The notes under the pieces: generated by a model
Database searches by the model: none
Told to the model about the DNA's origin: nothing
The model's input: only the letters and a program-made list of their open reading frames with translations
Translations under genes and position numbers: made by a program
IMG/VR virus record: IMGVR_UViG_3300037541_000804
Coordinates: 1-64,000 of that record
Source: a virus
Strand: one strand, 5' to 3'
DNA: 64,000 nucleotides
Shown here: positions 7,673 through 16,121 of the stretch, in pieces
Numbering within the stretch: position 1 is the stretch's first letter
How the letters are laid out: the number at the start of each line of letters is the position of its first letter

Positions 7673-8369
7673 ATTATCAGTTATTGTTTCTCTCTATAAT
7701 GCCGAAAAGTTTATTCGAGGCTTTATGGATAACGTAATGGAGCAACAAGGTCTTGAGGACATGCAAATACTGCTTCTTGACGCCCAAAGTTCAGATAAAA
7801 CGGCCCAAATAATTGGCGAATACAATCACCCGTCTCTCGAATATATTCTTCTAAAAGACCGTCTTTCTATTTACGAAACGTGGAATAAGGGGATTGCCTT
7901 GTCGAAAGCTCCAATCGTCTCAAATTGGAATGCTGACGATAGGCGAAAATGGAATTCTTTATATACTCAACTGTGTTTTATGGAGGCAAATCCCGAAATC
8001 GACGTTTGCTATGGGCATGTAGCATGGAGCTACAAAGCTAACGAGAAGTTTGAAGACGCCAATACTTACGACCTCTACCCGTGTTTCGATGTGACGCCTA
8101 ACACGATGATGCTAAACAATTCGCCGCACTGTATGCCAGTTTGGCGGAAATCATTACACGATAAATTCGGCCTTTTCAACTTGGAATATCCAACAGCAGC
8201 AGATTTCGACTTTTGGATGAGATGCTTAGAGGGCGGCGCAAAGTTCCAAAAGCTATACGAAACAGTTGGCCTGTATTATTATAACCCGCAGGGTCTTTCC
8301 ACAAATAACCAGTCTTCAAACATGAACGAAGGCGCAAAAATTAAAGAAAAATTTAAACACCTACTATAA
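7656..8369 (+). CDS. Glycosyltransferase family 2
   Basis: A 237-aa GT-A fold enzyme. The N-terminus LSVIVSLYNAEKFI and the LLLDAQSSDKT segment are the usual nucleotide-sugar-binding strand pair, NADD (about residue 92) is the metal-binding DxD equivalent, and a DFDFWMR motif near residue 187 marks the acceptor-side helix. It lacks membrane segments, so it acts in the cytoplasm on a soluble or membrane-associated acceptor. Its stop shares a base with the next ATG. Confidence 0.85.
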   Translation: MPKSPRLSVIVSLYNAEKFIRGFMDNVMEQQGLEDMQILLLDAQSSDKTAQIIGEYNHPSLEYILLKDRLSIYETWNKGIALSKAPIVSNWNADDRRKWNSLYTQLCFMEANPEIDVCYGHVAWSYKANEKFEDANTYDLYPCFDVTPNTMMLNNSPHCMPVWRKSLHDKFGLFNLEYPTAADFDFWMRCLEGGAKFQKLYETVGLYYYNPQGLSTNNQSSNMNEGAKIKEKFKHLL

Positions 8370-8947
8370 TGGCTTATACCGATTGGATTCCCGTCCTAGA
8401 AATCATTCAGGACAAAAAAGAAACAAGCATCCTAGAATTTGGAATCGGCGCTGGCACAAAAGCGCTGGTTGACAATTTCGAAGAAGTTTTTTCACTCGAA
8501 ATCTTGAATGACCGCGAGTGGTTTGACAAAACAGTTGACCAACTTAAAGATTATAGGAGTTACACCGCGAAATACATTGACGCGCCAGAGCTTTTCGCCG
8601 CACACGACGAATTCACCAAGTCGGCCCAACAAAATCATCGCGGTAATAATTTCCAAGCAGAACGGCCATCAAAAGCTCTTCTGGAGATTCTCGAAGAGTC
8701 TAAATCTTCTATTGACTATGGAAAATACGACGGATTCTTCGTTGACGCGGGCGTTTATCTTCGCGGCGAGATTGTGAATTTTGTCTTGCAATATAAGCCG
8801 CGCTTTGTATTGGTTCATGATACAAATGGATTTGATGATTACGGTTATAACCTTGTTACAAGCAGTGAATACGCTTACTTCGGATTTAATACTGGCGACG
8901 GAACAGGCTTATTTCTACGAAAAGAAAAGTTGACAACAAATGAGTAA
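8369..8947 (+). CDS. Class I SAM-dependent methyltransferase-like protein
   Basis: The start LEFGIGAGTKALV (about residues 22-34) matches the SAM-binding loop of class I methyltransferases, and FFVDAGVYLRGE with a later VHD suits motifs IV-V. At 192 residues it is compact. In this island it probably methylates a sugar or glycan end. Motifs are weaker than in the FkbM protein further on, so the assignment is tentative. Confidence 0.55.
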   Translation: MAYTDWIPVLEIIQDKKETSILEFGIGAGTKALVDNFEEVFSLEILNDREWFDKTVDQLKDYRSYTAKYIDAPELFAAHDEFTKSAQQNHRGNNFQAERPSKALLEILEESKSSIDYGKYDGFFVDAGVYLRGEIVNFVLQYKPRFVLVHDTNGFDDYGYNLVTSSEYAYFGFNTGDGTGLFLRKEKLTTNE

Positions 8948-9584
8948 ACTAATCTCTTTCTCTCTTTGGGGAGACAACCCAAAATACACAATCGGCGCTC
9001 TTGAAAATGCCAAACAACGGGCCGACTTTTACCCCGATTGGGAATGCGTCTTTTACGTTCACAAAGACGTTCCCCAAGAAGTCCAAAACAAACTAAGGGG
9101 ATTTAGCGGTACAAGAGTAAAAATTCTAGACGGCAAAGCAGACTGGACTTTTTCGTTGACGCGATTTCTGCCATTCGCTGACGAAGATGTAGAGTATTTT
9201 ATCTCCCGCGATTGCGATTCGCGCTTCTCTATGCGCGAGGTTTCCGCCGTGGAGCAGTGGATTGATAGCGGCGCATTGTGTCATACAATGAAAGACCATC
9301 CGTGCCACGTTAATTATCCCCTACTAGCTGGCATGACGGGTTTCAGAAATCCCGCGCCATTTGATTTTCTCGCTTTAGTTAAAGACTATGAGAACGAGGA
9401 GTACTACCACTACGACCAAGACTTCTTGCGCGATGTAATTTTGCCGTTTTATAGGCATTCGGTAGCCTTCCACCATAAAGACAATTTCCCGCTACCAAGA
9501 GAAAAAGATCGCTTTGTGGGGCAGGTGTTTGACGAATTTAACCATGTTGACCCTCATCATCTTGAGCTTTTGAAGCATGAGTAA
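8940..9584 (+). CDS. Glycosyltransferase-like protein with RDCDSR motif
   Basis: A 214-aa protein with ISRDCDSR (about residues 82-89), a DxD-type metal site, followed by RE, AVEQW, KDHPCH and a GMTGF segment. This constellation is found in a family of GT-A-like proteins seen in phages and giant viruses, usually annotated only as hypothetical or glycosyltransferase. It overlaps both neighbours by eight bases. The sugar is unknown. Confidence 0.6.
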   Translation: MSKLISFSLWGDNPKYTIGALENAKQRADFYPDWECVFYVHKDVPQEVQNKLRGFSGTRVKILDGKADWTFSLTRFLPFADEDVEYFISRDCDSRFSMREVSAVEQWIDSGALCHTMKDHPCHVNYPLLAGMTGFRNPAPFDFLALVKDYENEEYYHYDQDFLRDVILPFYRHSVAFHHKDNFPLPREKDRFVGQVFDEFNHVDPHHLELLKHE

Positions 9585-10236
9585 GTTTTGTATCTATCAT
9601 CATTTAGGGTTAGGCGACCATTTTATCTGCAATGGATTGGTTCGAGAACTGATTAAGGACCAAGATAAACCGCATCTTTTTGTGAAGCATCACAACCTTG
9701 AGACGGTATCTCAAATGTATGAGGATATAGATTTACAACTTATCGGAGTCAATAATGATCAAGATGTTATTAATCAAATAAAACTTGGCGATTTGGGAGT
9801 TCAAATTGGCTTCCACCAGTTAAATCAACACGAGCCATTCGATCAACAATTCTACAAACTTACGGGCGTTCCTTTTGAAAAACGATGGTCATCTTTCAAA
9901 GTCAATAGAGATAAGAAGAAAGAAAATAACCTAATTTATAGCCTAAATTTGCCGCCAAAATTCGCCCTCCTACACGAAGATGAGTCTCGCGGATATGTGA
10001 TTGACCGCAATAAAATCAACCTACCAATCGTTAAGCTCCGCCCGATTAGTGGATTCACAATGATTGACTGGCTTGGAGTGGCTGATTTGGCCGATGAAAT
10101 TCATGTTATTGATTCGTCGTTCATGTTTCTTCTTGACTCCGTAGAAACAAAAGTTCCGCTTTACGTTCACCGTTATTCCCGCCAAAATCCCGACTGGCAA
10201 TTGCCAACATTAAAGAAAAATTGGATCATTCTATGA
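9577..10236 (+). CDS. Glycosyltransferase family 9-like (heptosyltransferase-like)
   Basis: The N-terminus HHLGLGDHFICNGLVREL resembles the GxGD loop of GT-B heptosyltransferase/ADP-heptose family enzymes, and the C-terminal VIDSSFMFLLDS resembles their sugar-nucleotide-binding segment (usually a D(T/S) followed by a helix). At 219 residues it is shorter than typical heptosyltransferases (about 320). A heptose role would fit the PfkB heptose-kinase-like gene downstream, but this is inference. Confidence 0.5.
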   Translation: MSKFCIYHHLGLGDHFICNGLVRELIKDQDKPHLFVKHHNLETVSQMYEDIDLQLIGVNNDQDVINQIKLGDLGVQIGFHQLNQHEPFDQQFYKLTGVPFEKRWSSFKVNRDKKKENNLIYSLNLPPKFALLHEDESRGYVIDRNKINLPIVKLRPISGFTMIDWLGVADLADEIHVIDSSFMFLLDSVETKVPLYVHRYSRQNPDWQLPTLKKNWIIL

Positions 10237-11234
10237 AATCCGCCGTATTAACAGAACTCAATCAACCCTTATCTTGGGAAGACGTAGAACTAACACCTCT
10301 CAAAGCTGGCCAAGTTAAAGTCAAAATTTTAACTAGCGGACTATGCGGCGCTCAGTTAATGGAGATCGCGGGCCTAAAAGGCAATGCCAAATTTTTACCA
10401 CACTTAATGGGCCATGAAGGATGCGGAATTGTGGAGGGAATTGGAGAAGGTGTTTCTCTCAAAATCGGCCAAAAGGTTGTTATGCATTGGATGGTTGGCG
10501 CAGGCATAGATTCGCCGTTCCCCGAATACATTTTTCGCGGCAAAAAAATCTCTAGCGGCAAAGTCACAACTATTGGTGAATATTCTATTTGCTCGGAAAA
10601 TCGGTTGACGCCAGTTGGCTATGCTGTGCCAAATGAACTATGCTCTCTCTTGGGCTGTGGAATGACAACGGCCTTGGGAGCAATTAACAACGAGGCGGAA
10701 GTTAAAATCGGCGAAAACGCCCTAGTCTTGGGATGCGGCGGGTTAGGTTTGAATCTGATTCAGGGACTACGAATGGTTGGCGCAAATGAAATTGCCGTTG
10801 TTGATATTCAATACAAATCAGAACTGGCAAAAATCAATGGTGCTGACTTTTTCACATGTTTAAAAGATAAAAATCTTGCTTGCTTAGGAGACTACGATGT
10901 TATCTTTGATACAACGGGCCACTCTCCATTAATCGAAGAAGCCTTAAAACACTTGAAAGATTCGGGCCGATTCGTAATGATTGGTCAACCAAAATCCCCA
11001 ATCAGTTTGAACGGCCAAAACCTTTTTGGAACTAGCGGCAAAAGGATTATCGCCACACAGGGCGGTAAAACAAATCCAACCAAAGACATTCCTAGATACG
11101 CAAGCATGAGCGTAACTGGCCGACTCAATTACAAAAACATTGTCACCCACCATTTCTCCATGAGAGAAATCAACGATGCAGTTAGTATATTGAAGCAAGG
11201 AAACTGCGGACGAATTATTCTTCATAATGACTAA
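10233..11234 (+). CDS. Zinc-type medium-chain alcohol dehydrogenase
   Basis: A 333-aa NAD(P)-dependent dehydrogenase. The catalytic zinc ligands are in GLCG and GHEG (near residues 38 and 61). The Rossmann motif GCGGLG lies at about residue 170 with D after the second strand, suggesting NAD. The four-cysteine structural-zinc lobe of classical ADHs is missing. ATG 10233 overlaps the previous stop by four bases. The following TPP enzyme and sugar kinase suggest it oxidises or reduces a sugar or small hydroxy-ketone precursor. Confidence 0.85.
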   Translation: MKSAVLTELNQPLSWEDVELTPLKAGQVKVKILTSGLCGAQLMEIAGLKGNAKFLPHLMGHEGCGIVEGIGEGVSLKIGQKVVMHWMVGAGIDSPFPEYIFRGKKISSGKVTTIGEYSICSENRLTPVGYAVPNELCSLLGCGMTTALGAINNEAEVKIGENALVLGCGGLGLNLIQGLRMVGANEIAVVDIQYKSELAKINGADFFTCLKDKNLACLGDYDVIFDTTGHSPLIEEALKHLKDSGRFVMIGQPKSPISLNGQNLFGTSGKRIIATQGGKTNPTKDIPRYASMSVTGRLNYKNIVTHHFSMREINDAVSILKQGNCGRIILHND

Positions 11235-12420
11235 AGAGCAACTAATCAACTTCGAAAACGAAATCGCCGACTTGTATCGCGATGGCAAACTCCCATTTTT
11301 ATTCCACCTTTCAGGAGGAAACGAAGATCAACTGATTGAAATTTTCAAAGAAATCAAAGAAGGCGATTACGTTCTTTCTACTCACCGAAACCATTATCAT
11401 GCTCTTCTTCATGGTATTCCGCCCGAAGAACTGAAAGAGAAAATCCTGAATGGCCGTTCAATGTTCGTCTTTGATCGTAAGCGGAATTTCTTTACTTCGG
11501 CGATTATCGGCGGAACTCCAGCTATCGCTGCGGGGATTGCTTTAGCACTAAAAAAGAAAGGCTCCAGTCAAAAAGTCTGGTGCTTTGTCGGCGATGGCAT
11601 TGAAGATACGGGCCACCTTTGGGAAGCGGCCCGATATGTGGACGGTCACGAACTGCCATGCAATTTCATCATTGAAGATAATAATCGCTCCGTAGAAACA
11701 ACCAAAGAAGAACGATGGGGTAAAGCCACCAAACCCGAATTTCCATCTTGTGTTCGCCGTTACGAGTATAAAATTACTTGGCCACATGCCCGAACTACGG
11801 ATATGATTAATTTGGCCACTCAAGAAAAGCCAAAGACCGACAAGGAATACTTCCCCTTTCTAAAGGATGAGGGTTTGCTTTCTAATTACTTTGAACCAAG
11901 GACGGCCAAAGTTCCCTATAAGGATGCCATTCAATATTCAATGGAGAAAATTGCCTCAAAAAATGGTGTGTTTATTGGCTACAATGTCAAGAACGGCAAC
12001 GCCATGGGTTCGCTTAAAAACGTGCCAGATGAGCAAAAGATTGAAACGCCCGTTGCTGAAAACCTTATGGTAGGATTAGCCATTGGCATGTCATTTGAGG
12101 GTTATCGTCCAGTAGTGTATTTTGAGCGTCACGATTTCATGCTCGTAGCAGCAGACGCCATTGGTAATCATCTCAATTATATTGAACGAACAAGCCATGG
12201 TGAATATACTTGCCCTGTCATTTTAAAAACGGTAGTGGCAGATAGCGGCCCATTCTACTCTGGCCCAACGCATTCTCAGGATTTTAGCAGGGTATTTGAT
12301 GAATTAGTCAACTTCCCCGTTTTTGTTCCCGAAAATGGGCAGCAAGTTCTGGGATGTTATGATCTTGCGCTACAGTCAAATCGTCCATCCATGATTGTGG
12401 AAAAAAAATCCTTCCTTTAA
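11227..12420 (+). CDS. TPP-dependent transketolase/E1-like enzyme, fused alpha-beta
   Basis: A 397-aa thiamine pyrophosphate enzyme. The first half has the diphosphate-binding motif GDG...NN (about residues 119-149). The second half resembles the E1-beta pyrimidine domain: ETPVAENLMVGLAIGM with the glutamate that activates the cofactor, then FERHDFM and a DAIGNHLNYI helix. The third transketolase-type C-terminal domain is absent, so this is unusually compact compared with acetoin or pyruvate dehydrogenase E1 (alpha plus beta about 650). Next to an ADH and a PfkB kinase it may build or cleave a ketose for a special sugar. The substrate is not predictable. Confidence 0.75.
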   Translation: MTKEQLINFENEIADLYRDGKLPFLFHLSGGNEDQLIEIFKEIKEGDYVLSTHRNHYHALLHGIPPEELKEKILNGRSMFVFDRKRNFFTSAIIGGTPAIAAGIALALKKKGSSQKVWCFVGDGIEDTGHLWEAARYVDGHELPCNFIIEDNNRSVETTKEERWGKATKPEFPSCVRRYEYKITWPHARTTDMINLATQEKPKTDKEYFPFLKDEGLLSNYFEPRTAKVPYKDAIQYSMEKIASKNGVFIGYNVKNGNAMGSLKNVPDEQKIETPVAENLMVGLAIGMSFEGYRPVVYFERHDFMLVAADAIGNHLNYIERTSHGEYTCPVILKTVVADSGPFYSGPTHSQDFSRVFDELVNFPVFVPENGQQVLGCYDLALQSNRPSMIVEKKSFL

Positions 12421-12421
12421 T

Positions 12422-13147
12422 ATGAAAATCTTAGTTATCGGCGAGTCATGTAAAGATGTTTTTGTGTATTGTGATGCAAAGCGTCTTGCCCCAGACGTTC
12501 CCGTGCCAGTTCTAAACATTGTTAGGCAATCAGAAAACCCAGGAATGGCGGCAAATGTTTTTCGAATGCTTCAAAAGCTACAGCCAGATAGCTCCGCCCT
12601 TCTAACATGCGACAATTGGCAGAATATTACAAAAACCCGATTTGTGGATGAAAAAAGTAATCACCATTTTATTCGTGTTGATTCACCCCATAACTTCTTA
12701 CCACTAGATATTGATCTTGACGAGTTGAATGAATACGATATTGTAGCTATTTCAGACTACAACAAAGGATTCTTAACGGAAGAAACTATTGAAAAAATCT
12801 GTCAATACCATCCAAACGTATTTATTGATACCAAGAAGCCAATCAAAGACTTCGCCAAATCGGCCAAATATATCAAAATCAATGACTTCGAATATCAAAA
12901 CTCCAAGCATTATTTGACGCCAGAGCTTGAGGCTAAAATTATTCATACAGCAGGAGAAAACGGTTGTTATTTCAGCGGGAAACACTACGCCGTAAACAAG
13001 GTTGAAGTAAAAGATGTATCGGGCGCTGGGGATTCTTTTTTTGCCGCACTTATTGTTTCTTTTGCATCTAAAAGAGATATTGACTATGCCATTAAATTTG
13101 CGAATTCTATTGCCTCAGAAACGGTTAAACATCGCGGAGTAAGCTAG
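12422..13147 (+). CDS. PfkB-family sugar kinase, HldE/RfaE kinase-domain-like
   Basis: A 241-aa kinase. The start GESCKDVFVYC followed by RLAPDVPVPVL and NPGMAANV closely follows the heptose-7-phosphate kinase domain of HldE/RfaE. SGAGDSFF near residue 203 is the PfkB anion-hole/catalytic motif with the base aspartate. It is shorter than the E. coli domain (about 315) and lacks the nucleotidyltransferase half. It probably phosphorylates a heptose or similar sugar phosphate. ATG 12422 is chosen over an upstream in-frame ATG because it fits the family and lies two bases after the previous stop. Confidence 0.75.
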   Translation: MKILVIGESCKDVFVYCDAKRLAPDVPVPVLNIVRQSENPGMAANVFRMLQKLQPDSSALLTCDNWQNITKTRFVDEKSNHHFIRVDSPHNFLPLDIDLDELNEYDIVAISDYNKGFLTEETIEKICQYHPNVFIDTKKPIKDFAKSAKYIKINDFEYQNSKHYLTPELEAKIIHTAGENGCYFSGKHYAVNKVEVKDVSGAGDSFFAALIVSFASKRDIDYAIKFANSIASETVKHRGVS

Positions 13148-13908
13148 TGAAAATAGAAGAAATCGTCAACGGTGAAAATTTAAAATCGCTTGCGGATGTT
13201 GCTGTTGACGTTGACACGGTAGGTCAATCGCGAGATTTTGATGGGGCCAAAATAGTCTTTTGCAAGACGGACCTATTAAGCGTCTTGTTTTTAGAATTGG
13301 CCGAATTTAATGGAGAGTTGACTTTGATAACTCATTTGTCGGATTATTCCATCACAGAGAATCTTTTCAATAGTCGCCCAAAGTGTATCAAAAAATGGTT
13401 CGCCCAAAATGCTGCTTATCAGCACGAGGATTTAATTCCCGTTCCTATTGGGATTGAAAACCATAAAGGCCCAAGCAAAGGGACATGCATTGACTTAGAT
13501 TTTATTAAAAACGAGTTAGACAGTTTAAAAGACCACACAAAAGCGGGTTCAATTTACGTCAACTTTGCTGACACACACCCATCTCGCGCCGAAATCAGAA
13601 ATGTTTTGATGTGCGATCTTCGCGCAGATTTTGCCTCCAATAAAAAGTATGGAGATTACTTTAACGACTTGGCCCGACATATGTTTGTCGCTTCGCCGAG
13701 AGGCAATGGTATAGACTGTCACCGAACATGGGAGGCGCTGCTTGTTTGGTCAATCCCAATCGTAGATAGGCATTTTATGTATGACAAGTGGAATATTCCA
13801 GTGATTCAGGTTGATTATTGGAGCGATTTGGGCAACTTAAAACTTCCAAAGAACAGTTCCATGCACGCATTATATATGGATTACTGGAGGGAAAAGATTT
13901 GTGGTTAA
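13147..13908 (+). CDS. Exostosin (GT47)-like glycosyltransferase
   Basis: A 253-aa protein whose second half carries VASPRGNGIDCHRTWEALL followed by IPIV, the hallmark of the C-terminal GT-B half of exostosin-like enzymes and related phage proteins. The start is a GTG sharing a base with the previous TAG. It lacks the first GT-B half, so activity alone is uncertain. It overlaps the fucosyltransferase-like gene by eight bases. Confidence 0.65.
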   Translation: MKIEEIVNGENLKSLADVAVDVDTVGQSRDFDGAKIVFCKTDLLSVLFLELAEFNGELTLITHLSDYSITENLFNSRPKCIKKWFAQNAAYQHEDLIPVPIGIENHKGPSKGTCIDLDFIKNELDSLKDHTKAGSIYVNFADTHPSRAEIRNVLMCDLRADFASNKKYGDYFNDLARHMFVASPRGNGIDCHRTWEALLVWSIPIVDRHFMYDKWNIPVIQVDYWSDLGNLKLPKNSSMHALYMDYWREKICG

Positions 13909-14536
13909 AATCAACTATCAGGGCCGATTTGGCAACAATTTATTTCAATTTGCAGTTGCAAGGGTTATTTCTGATAACCTTAACCTAAGAATTGAAAATC
14001 CTTTGCAACAAAGCATACTTCCTTATGATGAAAGGGGCATCCCAGAAGATGAAGGGGATCGTATTGTTGTGGATGGGTTTTTTCAGACGCCTGCAATGGT
14101 GGGAAATTTTCAAAACTTAAACTTCTCGCCCGTAAAAGAAAAAGGAGGAACATTCGTTCATGTTCGACTCGGCGACCTTCTTGAGAACCACTCTCAATCT
14201 GGCAACCGATTTGCCTCTGCCGATTATTACAGAAAAGCCTTGCAAGGATCAAGCAGTGGATACATCTCTTCTGATTCGCCCGATGATCCAATCATTAAAG
14301 AGCTTTGTGCCGAATTTAATCTAGAGCTTTGCCAAGATTCGCCCGAAAATACAATTAAGTTTGGGGCCGCATTCTCAAAAAAAGTTTTGTCTCTAGGAAC
14401 GTTTTCGTGGTGGATCGGCTTTCTTGGTAATCAGAAAGAGGTGATTTGCCCGAACCCATTAAACTTTCCCAAATGGCATGGCAACATATTTCCGCCCGTT
14501 TGTTCTTTTTTGAACTGGAAATGCATTGATTCATAG
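13901..14536 (+). CDS. Alpha-1,2-fucosyltransferase-like (GT11)
   Basis: A 211-aa enzyme. GRFGNNLFQFAVAR at the N-terminus and VHVRLGD (the HxRxGD GDP-fucose motif, near residue 90) identify GT11, and LSLGTFSWWIGFL is the conserved C-terminal motif. Classical members have about 290 residues, so it is shortened in the middle. Its donor, GDP-L-fucose, would be made by the two genes at 15201 and 16114. A GTG start within the previous gene is the only reasonable one. Confidence 0.8.
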   Translation: MVKINYQGRFGNNLFQFAVARVISDNLNLRIENPLQQSILPYDERGIPEDEGDRIVVDGFFQTPAMVGNFQNLNFSPVKEKGGTFVHVRLGDLLENHSQSGNRFASADYYRKALQGSSSGYISSDSPDDPIIKELCAEFNLELCQDSPENTIKFGAAFSKKVLSLGTFSWWIGFLGNQKEVICPNPLNFPKWHGNIFPPVCSFLNWKCIDS

Positions 14537-14555
14537 CCTCGTAAGTTAGTATATT
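14526..14555 (+). promoter_or_regulatory. Internal promoter before the FkbM gene
   Basis: TTGATT (14526-14531), then TAGTAT (14547-14552) or TATATT (14550-14555) with an 18-base spacer for the latter, ten bases before ATG 14566. The only gap in the sugar island lies here, so the fucose genes can be transcribed separately. Confidence 0.5.
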
Positions 14556-14565
14556 TCAATCGCAT

Positions 14566-15204
14566 ATGCTGATTGACCTTTTACAACTTCGCGAAAAATA
14601 CCAAATCTACCCAAAAACCGTTCTCCATGTGGGAGCGCATAAAGGAGAAGAGCTTCTTTTGTATGAAACATTAGGTGTTAAAAACGTCTATTGGATAGAA
14701 GCAAACCAAAAACTTGCCGACGAACTCAGTTGTCTTGAAATGATTTGCGATTTAGAGGGACTGCCGACAAAAAGTTATATTGAATGCGCCGTCATTTCTG
14801 ACAAAGATGGCCAAGAGGTAGAATTTAATATCTCAAACAATAACCAATCCTCTTCTATTCTGGAGCTTGGAGAGCATTCAAGTCTTTTTCCAGATGTATT
14901 TTATTCTCAAAAGGAGAAGCGCACAACTTCGACAATTTCCTCCGTCTTAAAGAAGTTTGGCAATCCACAAATTGATTTTCTCAATCTTGATATTCAGGGG
15001 GCCGAACTTCTAGCCATGAAGGGATTTAAGGAATTGGCTGACGTTCAATTCGTTTACACAGAAATCAATAGTCGAGAAGTTTACAAGGGTTGTGCGTTGG
15101 TTGAGCAAATTGATGAATATCTCCTGCCACTAGGACTCATTCGGGCCGAAACGGCTTTTTGGAATGATCATCCGTGGGGAGACGCATTGTATATTAAAAA
15201 ATGA
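14566..15204 (+). CDS. FkbM-family methyltransferase
   Basis: A 212-aa SAM-dependent methyltransferase. VLHVGAHKGEE is the FkbM-type SAM loop, YWIEAN follows as motif II, and the central IDFLNLDIQGAELLAMKG matches the diagnostic DVEGxE-type block of the family. FkbM proteins O-methylate sugars or polyketides; in phages and capsule loci they usually cap glycans. Its TGA overlaps the ATG of the GDP-fucose synthase gene. Confidence 0.88.
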   Translation: MLIDLLQLREKYQIYPKTVLHVGAHKGEELLLYETLGVKNVYWIEANQKLADELSCLEMICDLEGLPTKSYIECAVISDKDGQEVEFNISNNNQSSSILELGEHSSLFPDVFYSQKEKRTTSTISSVLKKFGNPQIDFLNLDIQGAELLAMKGFKELADVQFVYTEINSREVYKGCALVEQIDEYLLPLGLIRAETAFWNDHPWGDALYIKK

Positions 15205-16121
15205 GTACATTTATCGCAGGACATAATGGAATGGTGGGTTCCGCCTTAGTAAGACTTCTTGAGGGCAAGGAAGAAATTATTGTTGGAAATAGACGAGTAC
15301 TGAATCTCGAAGATCAAAACGCGGTGGCTAGTTTTTTTGATTATTTTCGGCCAAAAAAAGTTTACCTAGCAGCGGCCAAAGTTGGCGGCATTTTGGCGAA
15401 TAGGGACTATCCTGCCGAGTTTATTCATAGCAACTTGTCAATCCAGACAAATGTAATCCACGCTTGCTATAAATACAATGTAGAAAAACTACTATTATTG
15501 GGTAGCTCTTGCATTTACCCAAAGTTTTGCCCGCAACCGATTAAGGAAGAAGCCCTTTTGACTGGACAACTTGAACCCACTAATGAAAGCTATGCCGTGG
15601 CTAAAATTGCGGGCATTAAAATGTGCGAAGCATATTACAGGCAATACGGTTGCGAGTTGGTATCCGTTATGCCGACAAATCTTTTTGGGCCGAAAGACAA
15701 TTTTGATTTAGAATCGTCTCATGTTTTGCCCGCCCTTGTGAGGAAATTCTGTGAGGCAAAAGGAGACGTTACCCTGTGGGGAGATGGTTCCGCCAAACGA
15801 GAATTCCTGCATGTTGATGACATGGCTAAAGCATGTATTCATGTGATGAACTATATTCCTGCGAAAGCAATCTACGGACAAGGAATTTCCCATCTAAACA
15901 TTGGCTCTGGCAAAGACATAACCATCAAAGAATTGGCCGAAAAGATCGCCCAAAAGACCAACTTTAAAGGCCAAATCCTTTGGGATACATCGAAACCAAA
16001 CGGCATGCCGCGAAAACTTTTAGACTCGTCAAGGCTTAATAACATGGGCTGGAAACCAGAAATCTCTTTCGATGACGGGCTGGATAAAACAATTCAATAT
16101 TTTAAAACGCTTCATGTCTAA
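15201..16121 (+). CDS. fcl: GDP-L-fucose synthase
   Basis: A 306-aa short-chain dehydrogenase doing epimerisation and NADPH reduction of GDP-4-keto-6-deoxymannose to GDP-L-fucose. The NADP loop is GHNGMVG (residues 7-13). The catalytic set is complete: S in GSSCIYP, and YAVAK with Y and K. The substrate-side KREFLHVDDMA block is the standard family signature. Length is as in E. coli WcaG (321). It overlaps the dehydratase gene by eight bases, so both steps from GDP-mannose are made together. Confidence 0.94.
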   Translation: MSTFIAGHNGMVGSALVRLLEGKEEIIVGNRRVLNLEDQNAVASFFDYFRPKKVYLAAAKVGGILANRDYPAEFIHSNLSIQTNVIHACYKYNVEKLLLLGSSCIYPKFCPQPIKEEALLTGQLEPTNESYAVAKIAGIKMCEAYYRQYGCELVSVMPTNLFGPKDNFDLESSHVLPALVRKFCEAKGDVTLWGDGSAKREFLHVDDMAKACIHVMNYIPAKAIYGQGISHLNIGSGKDITIKELAEKIAQKTNFKGQILWDTSKPNGMPRKLLDSSRLNNMGWKPEISFDDGLDKTIQYFKTLHV

